Below the pieces are notes generated by a model that saw nothing but the letters and a program-made list of their open reading frames with translations, ran no database searches and was not told the DNA's origin. 64,000 bases of DNA from Tubulanus polymorphus (lineage: Eukaryota; Nemertea; Palaeonemertea; Tubulaniformes; Tubulanidae): assembly GCF_964204645.1 (NCBI RefSeq), contig NC_134028.1, positions 20,620,153 through 20,684,152 on the forward strand. The letters are read 5' to 3'. Position numbers and translations under genes: made by a program. Shown here one piece after another: positions 24,830 to 36,104 of the stretch (within the stretch, counting starts at the first letter, position 1; each line of letters begins with the position of its first letter).

Positions 24830-25500
24830 GTAAATGGATCCTAGAAACAAGTCTAGAAGTGTGGAACTTGGTCAAAAACTGTAGAAGTAGGTCCAGAACT
24901 GGATCTATTATGCGGCTTTCATGAATTATATTTATGGGCTTTCAGGAATATTATTGAGCTTCAGTTATTTCAGTTGTTAAACTATAGCAACAAGTTATGT
25001 ACGGAAACTGAATTTCATGGCCAGTGTTGCTATTATCAGACAACCTGCGTTTATGCTTGCGTCACACGTAACAATAACAGTAAGAAGATTTTAACAGAAA
25101 CCCGATACTGGAGAAATGACACAACCGCAACACTGGTTAACATTAGCAACCATACCAGATCCACAACACTGTCGAAGTAGGCCTAGAAATGTGGACCTGG
25201 GTCCACAACTATGAAGTAGGTCCACAACTGTGAAACTGGGCCCACAACTGCAGAAGTAGGTTTAGAAGACAGTGTGGAACTGGGTAATCATGTCGAAGAA
25301 GGTCCAGATTACTGTGGACTGTAGAAGTATGTCCAGAAGTGTGGAACTGGGTCCACATATAGAAGTGGGTCTAGAAGTGTGGAATTGGGTCCACAACTGT
25401 CGAATAGGTCCAGCACTGTATAACTGGATCGAAAACTGTAGAAGCAGGTCCAAAATCGTGTAACTGGATCCACAACTGTAGAAATAAATCGACGAGAAGT
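24830..25500 (+). repeat. 39-bp minisatellite (two 19-bp half units), cassette copy I
   Basis: Imperfect alternation of GTCCAGAAGTGTGGAACTGG and GTCCACAACTGTAGAAGTAG. Because 39 is divisible by three, long accidental open frames rich in LDLLLQLWTQF-like repeats appear on the opposite strand. A 180-bp non-repeat stretch splits the array near 24910-25170. Confidence 0.85.
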
Positions 25501-25859
25501 CTTTCAATTTGAAGAATGAAAGTTTTACATATTTGATGGGCGCTGTGATAACATATGGATTAGGGAGTCTAAAATTCAGTTCAAAGATTGAAAATGAACT
25601 TATTTTGACAGCGGAAACCTACTGCTCGTCAGGCCATCTGGTGGGATAGCAACTTTGTATGTACCTCAGTTATATATATATTGTACCTAGGTTATATTCA
25701 AATCCACCATTAATTATTCGTATCAATTAGATGACAATGATAGGTTTAATCAAATCCCCTCTCTATAGGAAACAATACAAGTCATGTCTAGAAGTTTCTG
25801 CCACATTTTGAATTTGCCGAAAATCTGCATGATTAAAAATTGCAAAAACGGGAGGGACT

Positions 25860-26170
25860 GAGGCAGTCTAGGGGTACCGTCTGACTAAGCCCCGGACGGT
25901 GTTGAGACAAAATTATGTTTAAACGCTGATATTTGAGTTCACACAGTTCACTTGTCCCTAACGCTAGCACGGTATATACCCCACGAGCAAACAAGCGATC
26001 ATTTAGACAAACGTCATATTGTGTTACAAGATTATTTCGTTAATCTTTTTCATTCGAACGAAATGTTTTCGTGGGAACGGCATTTTTTTCGTTCTAACGA
26101 AAAGTTCCTCGTGGGAACGACACGTTTTTCGTTCGAGCGAAATGCTTGTTTTTTGATGGTAGCCAATTTC
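25860..26170 (+). repeat. Conserved non-coding block with alternating GTTCGAAC / CGTGGGAACG motifs
   Basis: Starts with CAGTCTAGGGGTACCGTCTG and ends in an array (26045-26145) of short palindromes such as TTCGAACGAAA alternating with CGTGGGAACG about every 20 bp. The block recurs at 50020-50305 and, inverted, at 30730-30985 and 59590-59860; shorter pieces lie at 29440-29530, 51075-51230 and 58345-58368. Confidence 0.75.
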
Positions 26171-26564
26171 CCCTAACCCCTTAATCTATGGACGAGGTGG
26201 TTATACAGATTATCAAGGAGATCAGCGCCATTTGTCAGTCAAAGACCGATTCCGTGACTACCTAATATCCATTAAATCCTCCTAATATATGTTACTAACC
26301 CTTTATGTATAGAAAGTAGCCGAAATATTGTATGATTCTCATTTTGTTTCAATGATTACGTTGATTATAATGGAATGTTACCTGAATCGAGCATAAGATT
26401 AACTACTTGTGGATCGATCACGCATTTGGAATTATAATCTAACACCCCAATGAAGTACCCCCCTTTAAAATCACGTGAGCACCGCCCTTTACGTTCATGT
26501 CGAGAATTCCTTCTTGTAAGAATAAATAAGGATAATAATATAAAATCCCATTAAAATATTCAAA

Positions 26565-26610
26565 AGACACGACGTTTCGATCTCACCCTAGAGATCATCG
26601 TCAGGTGTGA
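26565..26610 (-). ncRNA. Hammerhead-ribozyme-like core, left arm of palindrome
   Basis: Exact reverse complement of the right-arm motif, so a transcript of either strand would carry one hammerhead-like fold. In one RNA both arms would instead pair with each other. Confidence 0.45.
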
Positions 26611-26616
26611 CGATGA

Positions 26617-26662
26617 TCACACCTGACGATGATCTCTAGGGTGAGATCGAAACGTCGTGTCT
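26617..26662 (+). ncRNA. Hammerhead-ribozyme-like core, right arm of palindrome
   Basis: ACAC (26619-26622), CTGACGA (26623-26629), stem II GATCTC/GAGATC (26631-26636, 26643-26648), GAAA (26649-26652), CGTC, then GTGT (26657-26660) pairing with ACAC. This is a type I hammerhead with minimal stem III; cleavage would follow C26656. One extra T sits between CTGACGA and stem II. Confidence 0.5.
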
Positions 26663-27474
26663 TTTAAATATTTTAGATTTAATAAATAAATTCTGGTTTT
26701 TAAATTCTTTTAATCAGTAAATAGTGGGATTTTATATTATTATCCGTTCAACACGTTTGAGTGTGGTCATCGTTCTATCAAATAAGGATATTTTTTCATC
26801 GTGTCACATCCGGGGGCAAGGCAGAGCATACTGTTGATATTACAACCAAACCCGAAATAAACCGCAATCTTTAAAATCACCTTCATTTCACCTTGAAAAA
26901 CTGCATTATACAATCGCATTTCAACAGTTCCTGCATTTGCGCAGATTCTTTTACAGCAATATTGTTATTCAGAAAATCTAGACTATATTGCAGATCGAAT
27001 TCGATCAGGCGCAAGATTGAATTCTACACTAGCTCTCAATCGAATAATTGTGTAATACAATGTGTAATCAGTTGTTATGACTTGCAACAGAATATGACGT
27101 TTGTCTAAATGATCGTGTGTTTGATCACGGGATATATACCGTATATACCGTGTAAGCGTTAGGGGACACGTGAACTGTGTAAACTAAAATACCAGTGTTA
27201 AAACATCACCTGCTAACAGGTTCGCGGGTACTTATCATCTGCCCACCGGTTTCTGGGGGAACTGTAAACTGCGAACCGTCAATGAAATCAATACATCACT
27301 ACATTCATTTCTAATGCCGATTAAGAATTATTTTTTCGCATTTTCAAACATTGACACAAATTGTAATCGTATAGAACAAGGAAACGCGAAACCTATAGAA
27401 TTAGAACATAAATTTTCTAGTATGATAGAATGTTGCTCGAATTATCCATCATTTCCATGGCATTTTCTGGTTTT

Positions 27475-28019
27475 CTAGTTTCCCAGTTGTTTCAAGGCTG
27501 TTATCAAAGATTTCAAATTTTTTCTTTGATCTTTCACATTGTTTCTTGCGAAATCGATAAAGTTACAACAGTGTAAATCATGATTATAAGAATACTAACA
27601 TGTTATAAATAATTGGCACTATTTCCAGTCTTGAATATAATTGCGTAAAATATAGATGCGTAACAATATAGATCTTAAACAACAGTTATTATTTGATTCT
27701 AACGTTTCGGGTTGAATACTTAAACCCATCTTCAGAGATTTGTTTCAGATACTGAGAGGTATTTCCGTTAATTCGACTTTCCATGAGGAATATCAACTGC
27801 ACGTTGGACCAAGGATGTTTGCAGACTTTAGGTTCATGAATGTAGCTGCGATGGATTAACTCTTCATATGACATACGATTGAAGAAACGCTTTGACGATA
27901 CAGCGTTTCCTCTTTATAGGCAGATATTTATTTTCCTCGCTACATGTACTTTCATCAATGGCATCGGTTGAAACCCAGAAAACCGCCAGAAAAACTAACA
28001 AAAAACTGATCAATTTCAT
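27475..28019 (-). pseudogene. SSP copy 2, broken
   Basis: The signal-peptide exon (from 28019) is readable, but its splice donor is changed: GCGAG is followed by GAAAAT where other copies have GTAAAT. The second coding exon keeps only its last third (27475-27559); the conserved GKAISGPLSKLDC part is deleted and intron-like sequence follows directly. The TATA box (28204-28210) and the first exon are still present. The intron contains a hammerhead-like motif at 27697-27738. Confidence 0.75.
27697..27738 (-). ncRNA. Hammerhead-like core in the SSP copy 2 intron
   Basis: On the minus strand: TCT, CTGAAGA, stem GGGTT/AACCC, GAAA, CGTT, AGA. Both core boxes fit CUGANGA and GAAA, and TCT can pair with AGA. 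Stem I is only 3 bp and one base separates the first box from stem II. Probably from a Penelope-like fragment. Confidence 0.4.
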
Positions 28020-28559
28020 GTTGTCTCTGGAAAACTGCAATCAGATCATAGAAATAGAGACTGGTGTCCGGCAGTGTCAGAACTGGAGACTGGTCCCCGG
28101 CTGTTTCAGAACTACAGATATTACCTGTATGATGTGTGTTGAGATTTAACGTGCTGTTGAAGTGACTGACGAATGTCTCATTTTGTCGATTGAATTCTGC
28201 CAGTTTTATACATATTTTGGGATGAATAATATTTGATCAGAAGTTGCTGAACGATTTCACATTATATATCCCACTGAGTAGATTCAATTCCAACTATTTA
28301 CAGGATAGATTCGATTATTTTTGCTTTGTTTAATCTGTCTGCCCCTGTTTTTCTACTGTATATTGCTGGGAATTTGAGGGACGATGGAGGTTTTACATTT
28401 TTCATCCTCACATTAATAAAATCTTGTAAAAGGCTTGTTTATGAACTGTATATTCAAATATTAACCAAATTGCATCCGGTTCCACAGTTCCACAATTCCA
28501 CAATAAATCTAGTAATTGAAAATGAACTCATTTCAACTCTTGACTCAAGTAAAACCAAA

Positions 28560-29050
28560 CTTAAGAACTTTGTCCAGGGCTGTGGAACTGGTTCCTAAGT
28601 AAGCAAGTCCTGAAGTGTGAAAAACTGTAGAATAAAATATAGGTCCAAAACACGGTGTATCTGGATCAACAACTGTAGAAGTAGGTCATGAAGTGTGGAA
28701 CTTGGTACACAACTGTAAAAGTAGGTCCAGAACAATGGAACTGCGTCGACAACTGAAGAAAGTAGGTCCAGAATTGTGGAACTTGCTCTACAACTGTAGA
28801 AACATGTCCAAAACTGTGGAACTGGATCCAAAACCGTAGAATGGGCCCAGTACGGAACTAGGTCGACAAGAAAGGAAGGTGCATTCCTGTGGAACTCGTT
28901 CCAAAAATTAGGTCTACACCAAGACTGTGGAACCGGGACAACTGTACTAAGAAAGTTTTCAGAACTTGGTCCAAAACTGTGGAAATGGATCCAAAACTGT
29001 GGAAATGGATCTAGTTTTATGTAACTTGGCCCAGGAGTATCGAACTGAAA
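28560..29050 (+). repeat. 39-bp minisatellite, cassette copy II left arm
   Basis: Same GTCCA-AACTGTGGAACTGG half-unit family as at 24830-25500, more diverged. It lies upstream of the SSP copy 2 promoter. Confidence 0.8.
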
Positions 29051-30730
29051 ACTGTGAAAAACTGCGGGATTGGCTCTCTTGGAAAAGTTCGAAGTTTTGA
29101 CATAAGAATCTATTCTATATCGTGTGTTTTCTGTATATGCAGTTGAAATTTACGCGATCTTGTTCAATTCAATTTGGGGAAAATCGGCGAAAAAACTAAT
29201 TACGCCAAACGTTTTAACAGTCGTAAATATCAATAAAATCATTGATTGTATTGATCAGGAGTTAGGTTCTATTCAAACCGACTATTGATTATTCGTAGAT
29301 GATGGCTTTGATCAGATACCCTCTATAGGAATCATCCAAGTCATGTGTAAAAGTTTCTGCGACATTTTGATTTGCCCGAAAGAATCTGCATGATAAAAAT
29401 TCTTAACTTGAGAAAATCTAAAGAATTTTTAACTGTATGACAGTCTAGGGGTACCGTCTGACTACGCCGCGGACGGTGTTAAGACGAAATAATCTTCTGA
29501 CGCTGAAATTTGAATTTACACAGTTCACAAAATAAAGAATAATAAAAATGAAAAAAATAATAATAACTTGTCCGTAGCCCGAACAGACAGAGTATCATCA
29601 AACACACGACCATTCAAACTTATTGTATTGCAAGGCCGCACTTATTACACATTGTTTTCGATTATACTATGACCCCGATAGCTGGTGTAGAATTCGACCT
29701 TGTTCCTGATTGCGCTCGATCAGTAAAAATAGTCTATATTTTCTGAATCACAAAATTTGTATTTAAAAATGCGGAAAGGCGATTGTATAATGCAATTTTT
29801 CAAGGTGAAATGAAGTTGATTTTAAAGATTGCGGTTTATGTCGGGTTTGGTTGTGGTTTTTTTTAACTTTTGTCCGATCGAAATGTTTTGCGACGTAGAA
29901 ACTAAATAATTTTTTCGTGGAAACGAAAATGTGTGACATGGTGGAAAATATTGTAACAAACTAAACACTGTGTTTCTAACTAAACACTGTGGGTTAGGAT
30001 CAGAAGAAGAGGTTTGGGGTGTCTTGCCCATTACTCGCACTCCTAATTAAGGCACAGACACTCCACCGTTGCACGGATAGCGGGAAGCTCGTAACTAGTT
30101 ATAATCATGTGTGTGATTAGCGAATTAGTAGATCTTATTCAAATCCTAACATAACGCTCAAAGCGATATTAGCCCCAACTCAATTGTTCTTACCCCCAAG
30201 CCTTCTAAAAAGCCTTCGCAAAATTACCCCTCAGACAATAACCCTTCGCAAAATGAGCCCCAAAAATAACACCTCACCTTCAAATTGCTCCAGAGTAACA
30301 ACCCCCAGGCAACTCATGGAGATTGCCAACCCCCTTACTCCAGTAGGCGGGGGGATTTTTATTCTTACAATGAGGAATGCTACAATTTTTGACTCGAATG
30401 ATACATGTATGAACGTTAAGGGCTATGGTCATGTGATTTTCGAGGGGTATTCCTGATTGGGGTGTTAAACTTAATACTATAATTCCAAATTCGTAATCGA
30501 CCCACTAGTAGTTGATGCTGGGTTCAGGTAACATTCTGTTATAACCAACTTATTAAATATGACGAAATGAGAATCATACAATTATTCTACTACTTTCTAT
30601 ACATAAAGGGTTAGTAACATATATTAGGAGGATAAATGGATATTAGGTTGTCACGGAATTGGTCTTTTACTGACAAATGGCACTGATCTCTTTTATAATC
30701 TGTTTGACCCCCCTCCATGGAGTCAGGGGT
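29050..30730. other. Centre of cassette copy II, no gene seen
   Basis: The stretch 29530-30600 recurs at 58370-59470 with small differences. It includes C/A-rich sequence with CCCCAAAAATAACAC and a short open frame at 30184-30456 whose translation has no domain and a low-complexity start. Its counterpart at 59103-59306 differs in length, so it is not called as a gene. Confidence 0.5.
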
Positions 30731-30985
30731 CAGGCGGAATGCCTCCTATTAAAACATATTTCGTTAGAACGAAAAAAGTGTCGTCCCCACGAAAACATTT
30801 TGTTCGAAATGAATGAATGAAGAATGAAAAGATTAACGATATGATCTTGCAATACAACGTGTCGTTTAGTCTGAATGGCCGTTTGTTTGTTCATGGGATA
30901 TACACTGCGTTAGCGTTAGGGACAAGTGACCTGTATGAACTCAAATATCAGCGTTATTAAAATATAATTTTGTCTCAACACCAGT
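30730..30985 (-). repeat. GTTCGAAC / CGTGGGAACG block, inverted (copy II right arm)
   Basis: Reverse complement of the block at 25860-26170, including GTTAGGGACAAGTG and the CGTTAGAACGAAA / CGTCCCCACGAAAA array. Confidence 0.7.
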
Positions 30986-31099
30986 TGTCTCAACAATTGG
31001 CGTAATTAGTTTTTTCACCAAATTGAGCAAGTTCTCGTCGATTTAACTGCGAATACAGAAAATGCACAATATCGAATAGCTTTTTAATTCAAAACTTTT

Positions 31100-31850
31100 T
31101 CAGGTTGAGACCCAATTCTGCAGTCACATAGTTCCGCATTTCTTGACCAAGTTCCATAAAACTAGATCCAGTTCCACAGTATACCGCTCCATAGTTCTGG
31201 GTCCATTTCCGCAGTTGTTGACCAAGTTCCATAGTTCTGCATGGAACTTGCAATTGTAGACCAAGTTACCCTGTTCTGAGACCTACGTCCATAGTTGTGG
31301 TCCCAGTTCCACAGTTGTGGACGTACCTTTACAGTTGTGAACCCAGTTCCACAGTTCTGGGCCTACTTCACTTGTGGATCCAGTCCCAGTTCTGGACCTA
31401 CTCCTACAGTTTTGGATCCAGTTCCACAGTTTTGGACCTGCTTATACAGTTGAAGAACCAGTTCCACATTGTGGACCTAATTCTATAGTTGCAGAGCTAA
31501 TTCCTCAGTTCGGGTCATATATCTACAGTTATGGACCCAGTTCAAAATTTCTGGATCTACATCTACAGTTATGGACCCGGTCAAAACTTCTGGATCTAAT
31601 TCTACAGTTGTGGACCCAGTTCAAAACTTCTGGACCTACATTACAGTGTGTGGACCTTGTTACACAGTCCTGGTCCTACTTCTTGAATTGTGGACACAGT
31701 TCCAAACTTCTGGACCTATACTTATTCAGAAAGTTGTGAATCAAGATCTAAGTGTGCTGGGCATACTTCGGCAGCTTTGGACCCAGTTCAACACTTCTGG
31801 ACTTGCTTATCTAGGGTCTAATTCCACAGTCCTGGACAAAGTTCGGTTGA
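31100..31850 (-). repeat. 39-bp minisatellite, inverted (copy II right arm)
   Basis: Reverse-complement form of the cassette minisatellite, with units such as CAGTTCCACAGTTCTGGACC and CTACTTCTACAGTTGTGGAC. The open frames of 120 residues seen here are explained by the repeat period. Confidence 0.85.
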
Positions 31851-32386
31851 ATTTGATTCAAGGGTTAAAATGGATTCATTTTCGTCAAGTCGACTCTTCT
31901 GTGGAATTGTGGAACCGGGCGAAGTTTGGTTAATATTTGAATCTACAGTTCATATTAAGTCTTTTACAGGATTTTATTTCATTGTGTGGATGAAAAATGT
32001 ACAACCTCCATCGTACTTCAAATTTCCAGCAACGACTGTAAACAAATCACACAGATTAAACATGGCAAAAATAATCGAATCGATCCTGTAAATAGTTGGA
32101 ATCAAATCTATAGTACAGTGAAGTGCTAATTCCGAGGCCGTTCAGCAACTTCTGTTTAAATATTATTCAGCCCAATGTATGTACAAAACTCGCAAGATTT
32201 AATCGACAAAATGAAACATTCGTCGGTCGCTTCAACAGCACGTTAAATCTCAACACACATCATACAGGTAAGATCATTTACGCAAAATATCCATGTTCTG
32301 GCAAAGTCGGGAACCAGTCTCTTGTTCTGGCTTAGCCGGGAACCAGTCTCTATTTCAATGATTTGATTGCAGTTTTTGGAAACAAC

Positions 32387-33119
32387 ATGAAATTGATAAG
32401 TTTTTTGGTGATTTTTGTGGCGGTTTTCTGGGTTTCAACCGATGCCATATATGAAAGTACACGTAGCAAGGTAAATATATGTCCATGGTGAGGAAACGCC
32501 GTTTGTTAATCGTCGAAGCATTTCGTCAATAATGATCCAATAATCGTAGCTTAACTTATGAACCTAAAGTCTACAAACCTCATTGGTCCTATGTGCAGTT
32601 GATATTCCTCATGGAAAGACGAATTAACAGAAATAACTCTCGGTATCTGAAACAAATCTCTGAATATGGGTTGAAGTATCCCACCCCAAACGTTAGAATG
32701 AAATAGTAGCTGTTGTTTTGGATCTATATTGTGGGTTTTTACGTAATTCAAGACTGGAAAAAGTCGCAATTATTTATAACCTCTTAGTATTCTTATAATA
32801 GCGATTATCAGTGTTGTATTTGAAAGGTTCACCAAAGAAAAAGCATTTTCAATTGTGTTTGTTTGATTGGCAGGCATCATCTCGTCCTTTCGAGTGTTAC
32901 GGCAAGGCCATATCGGGACCACAGAGCAAATTGAATTGCAAGTCTATCGTCAAACGCGATATCAAGCACCTACCAGGTCGACAAGGTGACTCTTCGCCGA
33001 GGGTCTTCAATTCTAGAAAGGGCAGCTCGCTGACTAATGATTTCGCAAGAAACAATGTGAAAGATCTAAGAAAAAATTTTAGATCTTCGAGAACAGGCTT
33101 GAAACAAATGAGAAACTAG
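32387..33119 (+). CDS. SSP copy 3, divergent with relocated cysteine
   Basis: Coding exons 32387-32470 and 32874-33119; non-coding exon ends at 32267. The product is 109 residues with an intact signal peptide (MKLISFLVIFVAVFWVSTDA). The first cysteine of other copies is Arg here (ESTRSK), but a new cysteine appears as FECYGKAISG, a few residues later. The second cysteine is kept (LNC). The middle has diverged (HLPGRQGDSSPRVFNSRKGS) and the C-terminus is Arg-rich. The TATA element is altered (GTACAAAA). No stop or frameshift is present, so it may still make protein, but the promoter change argues for reduced expression. Confidence 0.6.
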
Positions 33120-33282
33120 AAAACTAGAAAATGCCACGGAAATGATGGATAATTCGAGCAACATTCTATCATACTAGAAGATCTATGTTCTAATTCTAAT
33201 TCAGTTCTAGGTTTCGGGTTTCCTTGTTCTATACGATTCAAATTTGTGTCAATTATTTGTTTATAAATGCAAATAGATAATT

Positions 33283-33492
33283 CTAGTCGGCATAAAATGA
33301 ATGTAGTGATGTATTGATTTCATTGACGGTTCGCAGTTTGCAGTGCCCCCGGAAACCGGTGGGCAGATGAAACGAGTTCCCAGTTGTTCCAGACGGTGTC
33401 CAATGCACGGGAAAGGTTTTTTCAAGTGAAGCATTACGGGTAAGGGAGTTAGTGGGTCGATATCCTATACCAAAATTGACTAGACCAACCAA
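33283..33492 (-). pseudogene. HRM-like tail fragment (copy II right arm)
   Basis: On the minus strand, PVHWTPSGTTGNSFHLPTGF and a following CKLRTVNEINTSL read in one frame. The cysteine before P is Phe (TTTCCC). The part matching the WDG-CW segment is absent. It faces SSP copy 3 tail to tail. Confidence 0.5.
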
Positions 33493-33683
33493 TAAAAGTA
33501 AATGGGAGATTTTGAATGAAGCCTGAGGATAATTCCACCAAATCTATATCAATAATTAGCTGGCCAGACAAGGAAGTGAATTTCCGTCACGAAGTATAGC
33601 TGTTTAATATTAACTTAGTTTAATTTCAACTCTCTAAATTGCGAGGGATCCTGCCAATGATTACATACGTAAGTATTTGGACC

Positions 33684-34096
33684 AGGACGGCATTGAGAAT
33701 CTTCAACTTTTGATAACACATGAGGACAGTTGATGGCTTAGTTCGGCATACTCAGATATTAAACCAGATCACCAAAGTGATACTGATGGGACTAGTTTCA
33801 TTGTACCTATCGTTTCGACTCTTAATCATCAGGCCTTTCCTGAATGAAATGAACTTTCTCCAAATATCCCTATCAGAGAAGGAAAAAGTTATCATCGGGA
33901 AAACTAGGCGTTCGCGCGATCACTATCGTTATTTGGGAGATGAAGGCATAGGTTGTACATTAATTTAGTTATTCATCGTGTCAGTTCATACTAAGAAGAA
34001 AGATACTCACAGGATAAAGAAATTGAAAGAAAAAACAGAAATGTTACATGATTACAAATGGACCAATACTATAATAACACAATCGATACAAAAAAC
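33684..34096. repeat. Right-flank repeat adjoining BHMT 3' end
   Basis: About 410 bp closely match 62221-62630 and, interrupted and more diverged, about 53770-54070. Here the repeat ends 16 bp from the BHMT stop codon, so it may be, or have been, BHMT 3' untranslated sequence carried along in the duplications. Confidence 0.7.
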
Positions 34097-34111
34097 ATAA
34101 TGGGTTTGTTG

Positions 34112-36104
34112 TTACAAATGAATGAGTTCCTTTTCTGAGTTGTAAGCAGCGCTGTTTGGACGACCGGTTTTAGGGATTAGATTCATCCAATAATCTCTAC
34201 CGTGTCTGCAATAAATATAAGAGCATGATATATAAAGAGACGCTTCCGCGCAATATGGATACTGGTATAAAACCGTCAGGATTATACGGCTATCGGTTTA
34301 CTTTTGACGATCATGTTCATATACACTCTGTCCATATCCAGCCGCGAATGGTAAATTATGATCTTTTCCGGGTGGTCTGAATCCTCGTTCCTCTGACAAC
34401 TGTAATTATAATGGGAATTATCATGCGAATGGATTTCCCAATGTGATTTGGATATCGAAATGCAATGCAACATTTCGTGTACAAACCTCTTCGGCCATTT
34501 CACGAATATGATAACTCTCGAATCCGCAACATCCTCCGATGTACCTCACTCCAAGTTCATAAGCTTTACGGGCATAGTCTCTACATTCCCAACGAGTAAG
34601 AATGCGTGGTTCCATCGCTGAAAATGAAAAAGCATCTAAATATTACTTATTTCAATATCGAGACGATCCAATTGTTATTTCAGCTCACCTAACAAGTACT
34701 CGGGTAGTTGAGAATATCCTTCAACTAGATACTCAGTTTCAGGAGAAAGGAATCCGATTGGCTGCATCATCAGAAATGGAGATAAACCAGCTTCATTCAG
34801 GGCATCTTTCATCAATTTCATCGTTTTCAGTTGCGCGTTATAATCAAACTGGCAATTTAAACCCACAATATCGGCCCCTGGGTGATTGAAAACAAACACC
34901 TACGATTATGATTAAATAAACTTTGCACGACATTGAAACATGTTTGAAAAATAACACATATCAGGAGGGATGTAACCATTGAGTGAAGGAATGATATTAC
35001 ACCTCGTTTAGCCATTCTAACTGCACATTCTCCTGCACTGATTCCATCCATACACCCAACTGGACCTATTCTCATCGTACACGCTATAGGTTTGTTGTAT
35101 TTCTTCATGACATCAATCGCCCACTCCATCTCTTCGATTGAACAGAAAAACTGGATTCGAAAAGTATATGTATACATTCTACAGTGTTATACAAAAATTC
35201 GATTCGTTGATAGTGAAATTCTAATGTAAAATAGCAATGAATACCATCTTTGTCTTGAATAGTAGAATTTTACCTCCGCTATAAAGAAATCGACATCCTT
35301 TTCTTTGAACACTTGGCATTGCTTTTCGAATTCTGCTTGAACTGCTGCCTTCCCTTTTCCAGCTGTATATGTCGGTGTAGGCGACAAACCTCCGCAAACT
35401 AGTAGATTGTATGATGTGGCAACATTACGTGCAAGATCGCACGCCGCGTGGTTTATTTGAGAGGTCTAAGATAAATACATTATAGATATGTACATCATTA
35501 CCAAAGCACTAACCATTCAGTACAATTTGTGTCACTGAATAGTTGAATAAGAGTGAGAGAGTGAGATAGATAAAAACCACAACCTACGTTATAATTTTTT
35601 GCCGACTCACTACATTGAAGCATTCCATCCGTCGCGTGAAAGGTGAATGCTTGCATTACATCAGCTCCAGCTCGAGCAAATTCTTTATGTAAACCACTGA
35701 CTGAAAAATGGCAAATTAATGATTTTTCTTTTATCGGCTAATCCGTTTTGACTTGAAGATAACCCAACGGTTATTTTAAAGGACTTTTTTTCTGGCAGAT
35801 GCCTCGTAGTTCTGGCAGATGCCTCGTAGTTCGTCATTGTTTAAATTCAAAATGGTGCCCACAAAACTATAGATTTTGTTGCAGGCAGGAAGGTGTGCTA
35901 AAATTGATCGGGTAAAGTTGGGCTGTGAATAGAATAATTCACAAACATGTAAAACCTACCGGCGTCAGGATGTTCTAGAACGCATTCAGGAGTATACAGC
36001 CCAGCAGTCACATATCCTCTTTTTTCGAATGTATTCATGTAACTACCGTCGCCAATGATTATGCGTTTTGCTAATATCTCCAGTATATTCGGTTTAGCTG
36101 CCAT
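34112..36104 (-). CDS. BHMT: Betaine-homocysteine S-methyltransferase, complete
   Basis: Zinc enzyme that moves a methyl group from betaine to homocysteine, giving methionine and dimethylglycine; cytosolic. Eight exons on the minus strand: 36104-35960, 35700-35588, 35465-35274, 35150-35003, 34877-34689, 34617-34487, 34399-34302, 34205-34112. They sum to exactly 370 codons, with all phases compatible and canonical splice sites. Family features include the start [41 protein letters not shown], the zinc cysteines in GADIVGLNC and [11 protein letters not shown], and ERGFRPP near the end. Length (369 residues) is slightly below vertebrate BHMT (about 406) because the C-terminal extension is shorter. 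The start is the only upstream ATG in frame. Confidence 0.95.

Larger units (their letters stand above)
26524..26790. mobile_element. Penelope-like terminal palindrome insertion with target-site duplication
   Basis: The direct repeat AAATAAGGATA flanks the insert (26524-26534 and 26780-26790). The paralogous site near 50706-50722 has one copy and no insert. Inside, a perfect 49-bp inverted repeat (26562-26610 and 26617-26665) is extended by GGATAATAATATAAAATCCC and its complement near 26728-26749. The terminal sequence after the palindrome resembles ends of Penelope-like elements. No reverse transcriptase is present. Confidence 0.7.
22585..27196 (+). repeat. Palindromic cassette, copy I (left arm and centre only)
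   Basis: This 4.6-kb block is nearly identical, in the same orientation, to 46738-51178. It contains HRM-like exons (+), an SSP gene (-), the 39-bp minisatellite, the GTTCGAAC block and the start of the inverted second arm (27115-27196), where it stops. The right arm is missing and copy II begins directly at about 27200. The paralogous block lacks the insertion at 26535-26790. Confidence 0.85.
27197..34096. repeat. Palindromic cassette, copy II (both arms)
   Basis: Left arm: HRM tail (27200-27350), broken SSP (-), minisatellite (28560-29050), short block (29440-29530). Centre: 29530-30600, shared with copy IV. Right arm, inverted: block 30730-30985, minisatellite 31100-31850, SSP (+) 32.2-33.1 kb, HRM tail (-) 33283-33492, and the flank 33650-34096 next to BHMT. 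The left end joins copy I directly without its outer HRM exons. Confidence 0.75.

Noticed and set aside
24830-25500. CRISPR-like array of short repeats
   Set aside because: Units are contiguous degenerate minisatellite repeats without unique spacers, in a eukaryotic genome.
30184-30456. Possible 90-residue protein in the centre of cassette II
   Set aside because: The counterpart in cassette IV starts and ends differently, and no domain is seen.
32640-32700. Hammerhead-like segment in the SSP copy 3 intron
   Set aside because: Both core boxes are altered (CTGAATA and CCAAAC), so it is a decayed relative of the motifs in copies 2 and 6.
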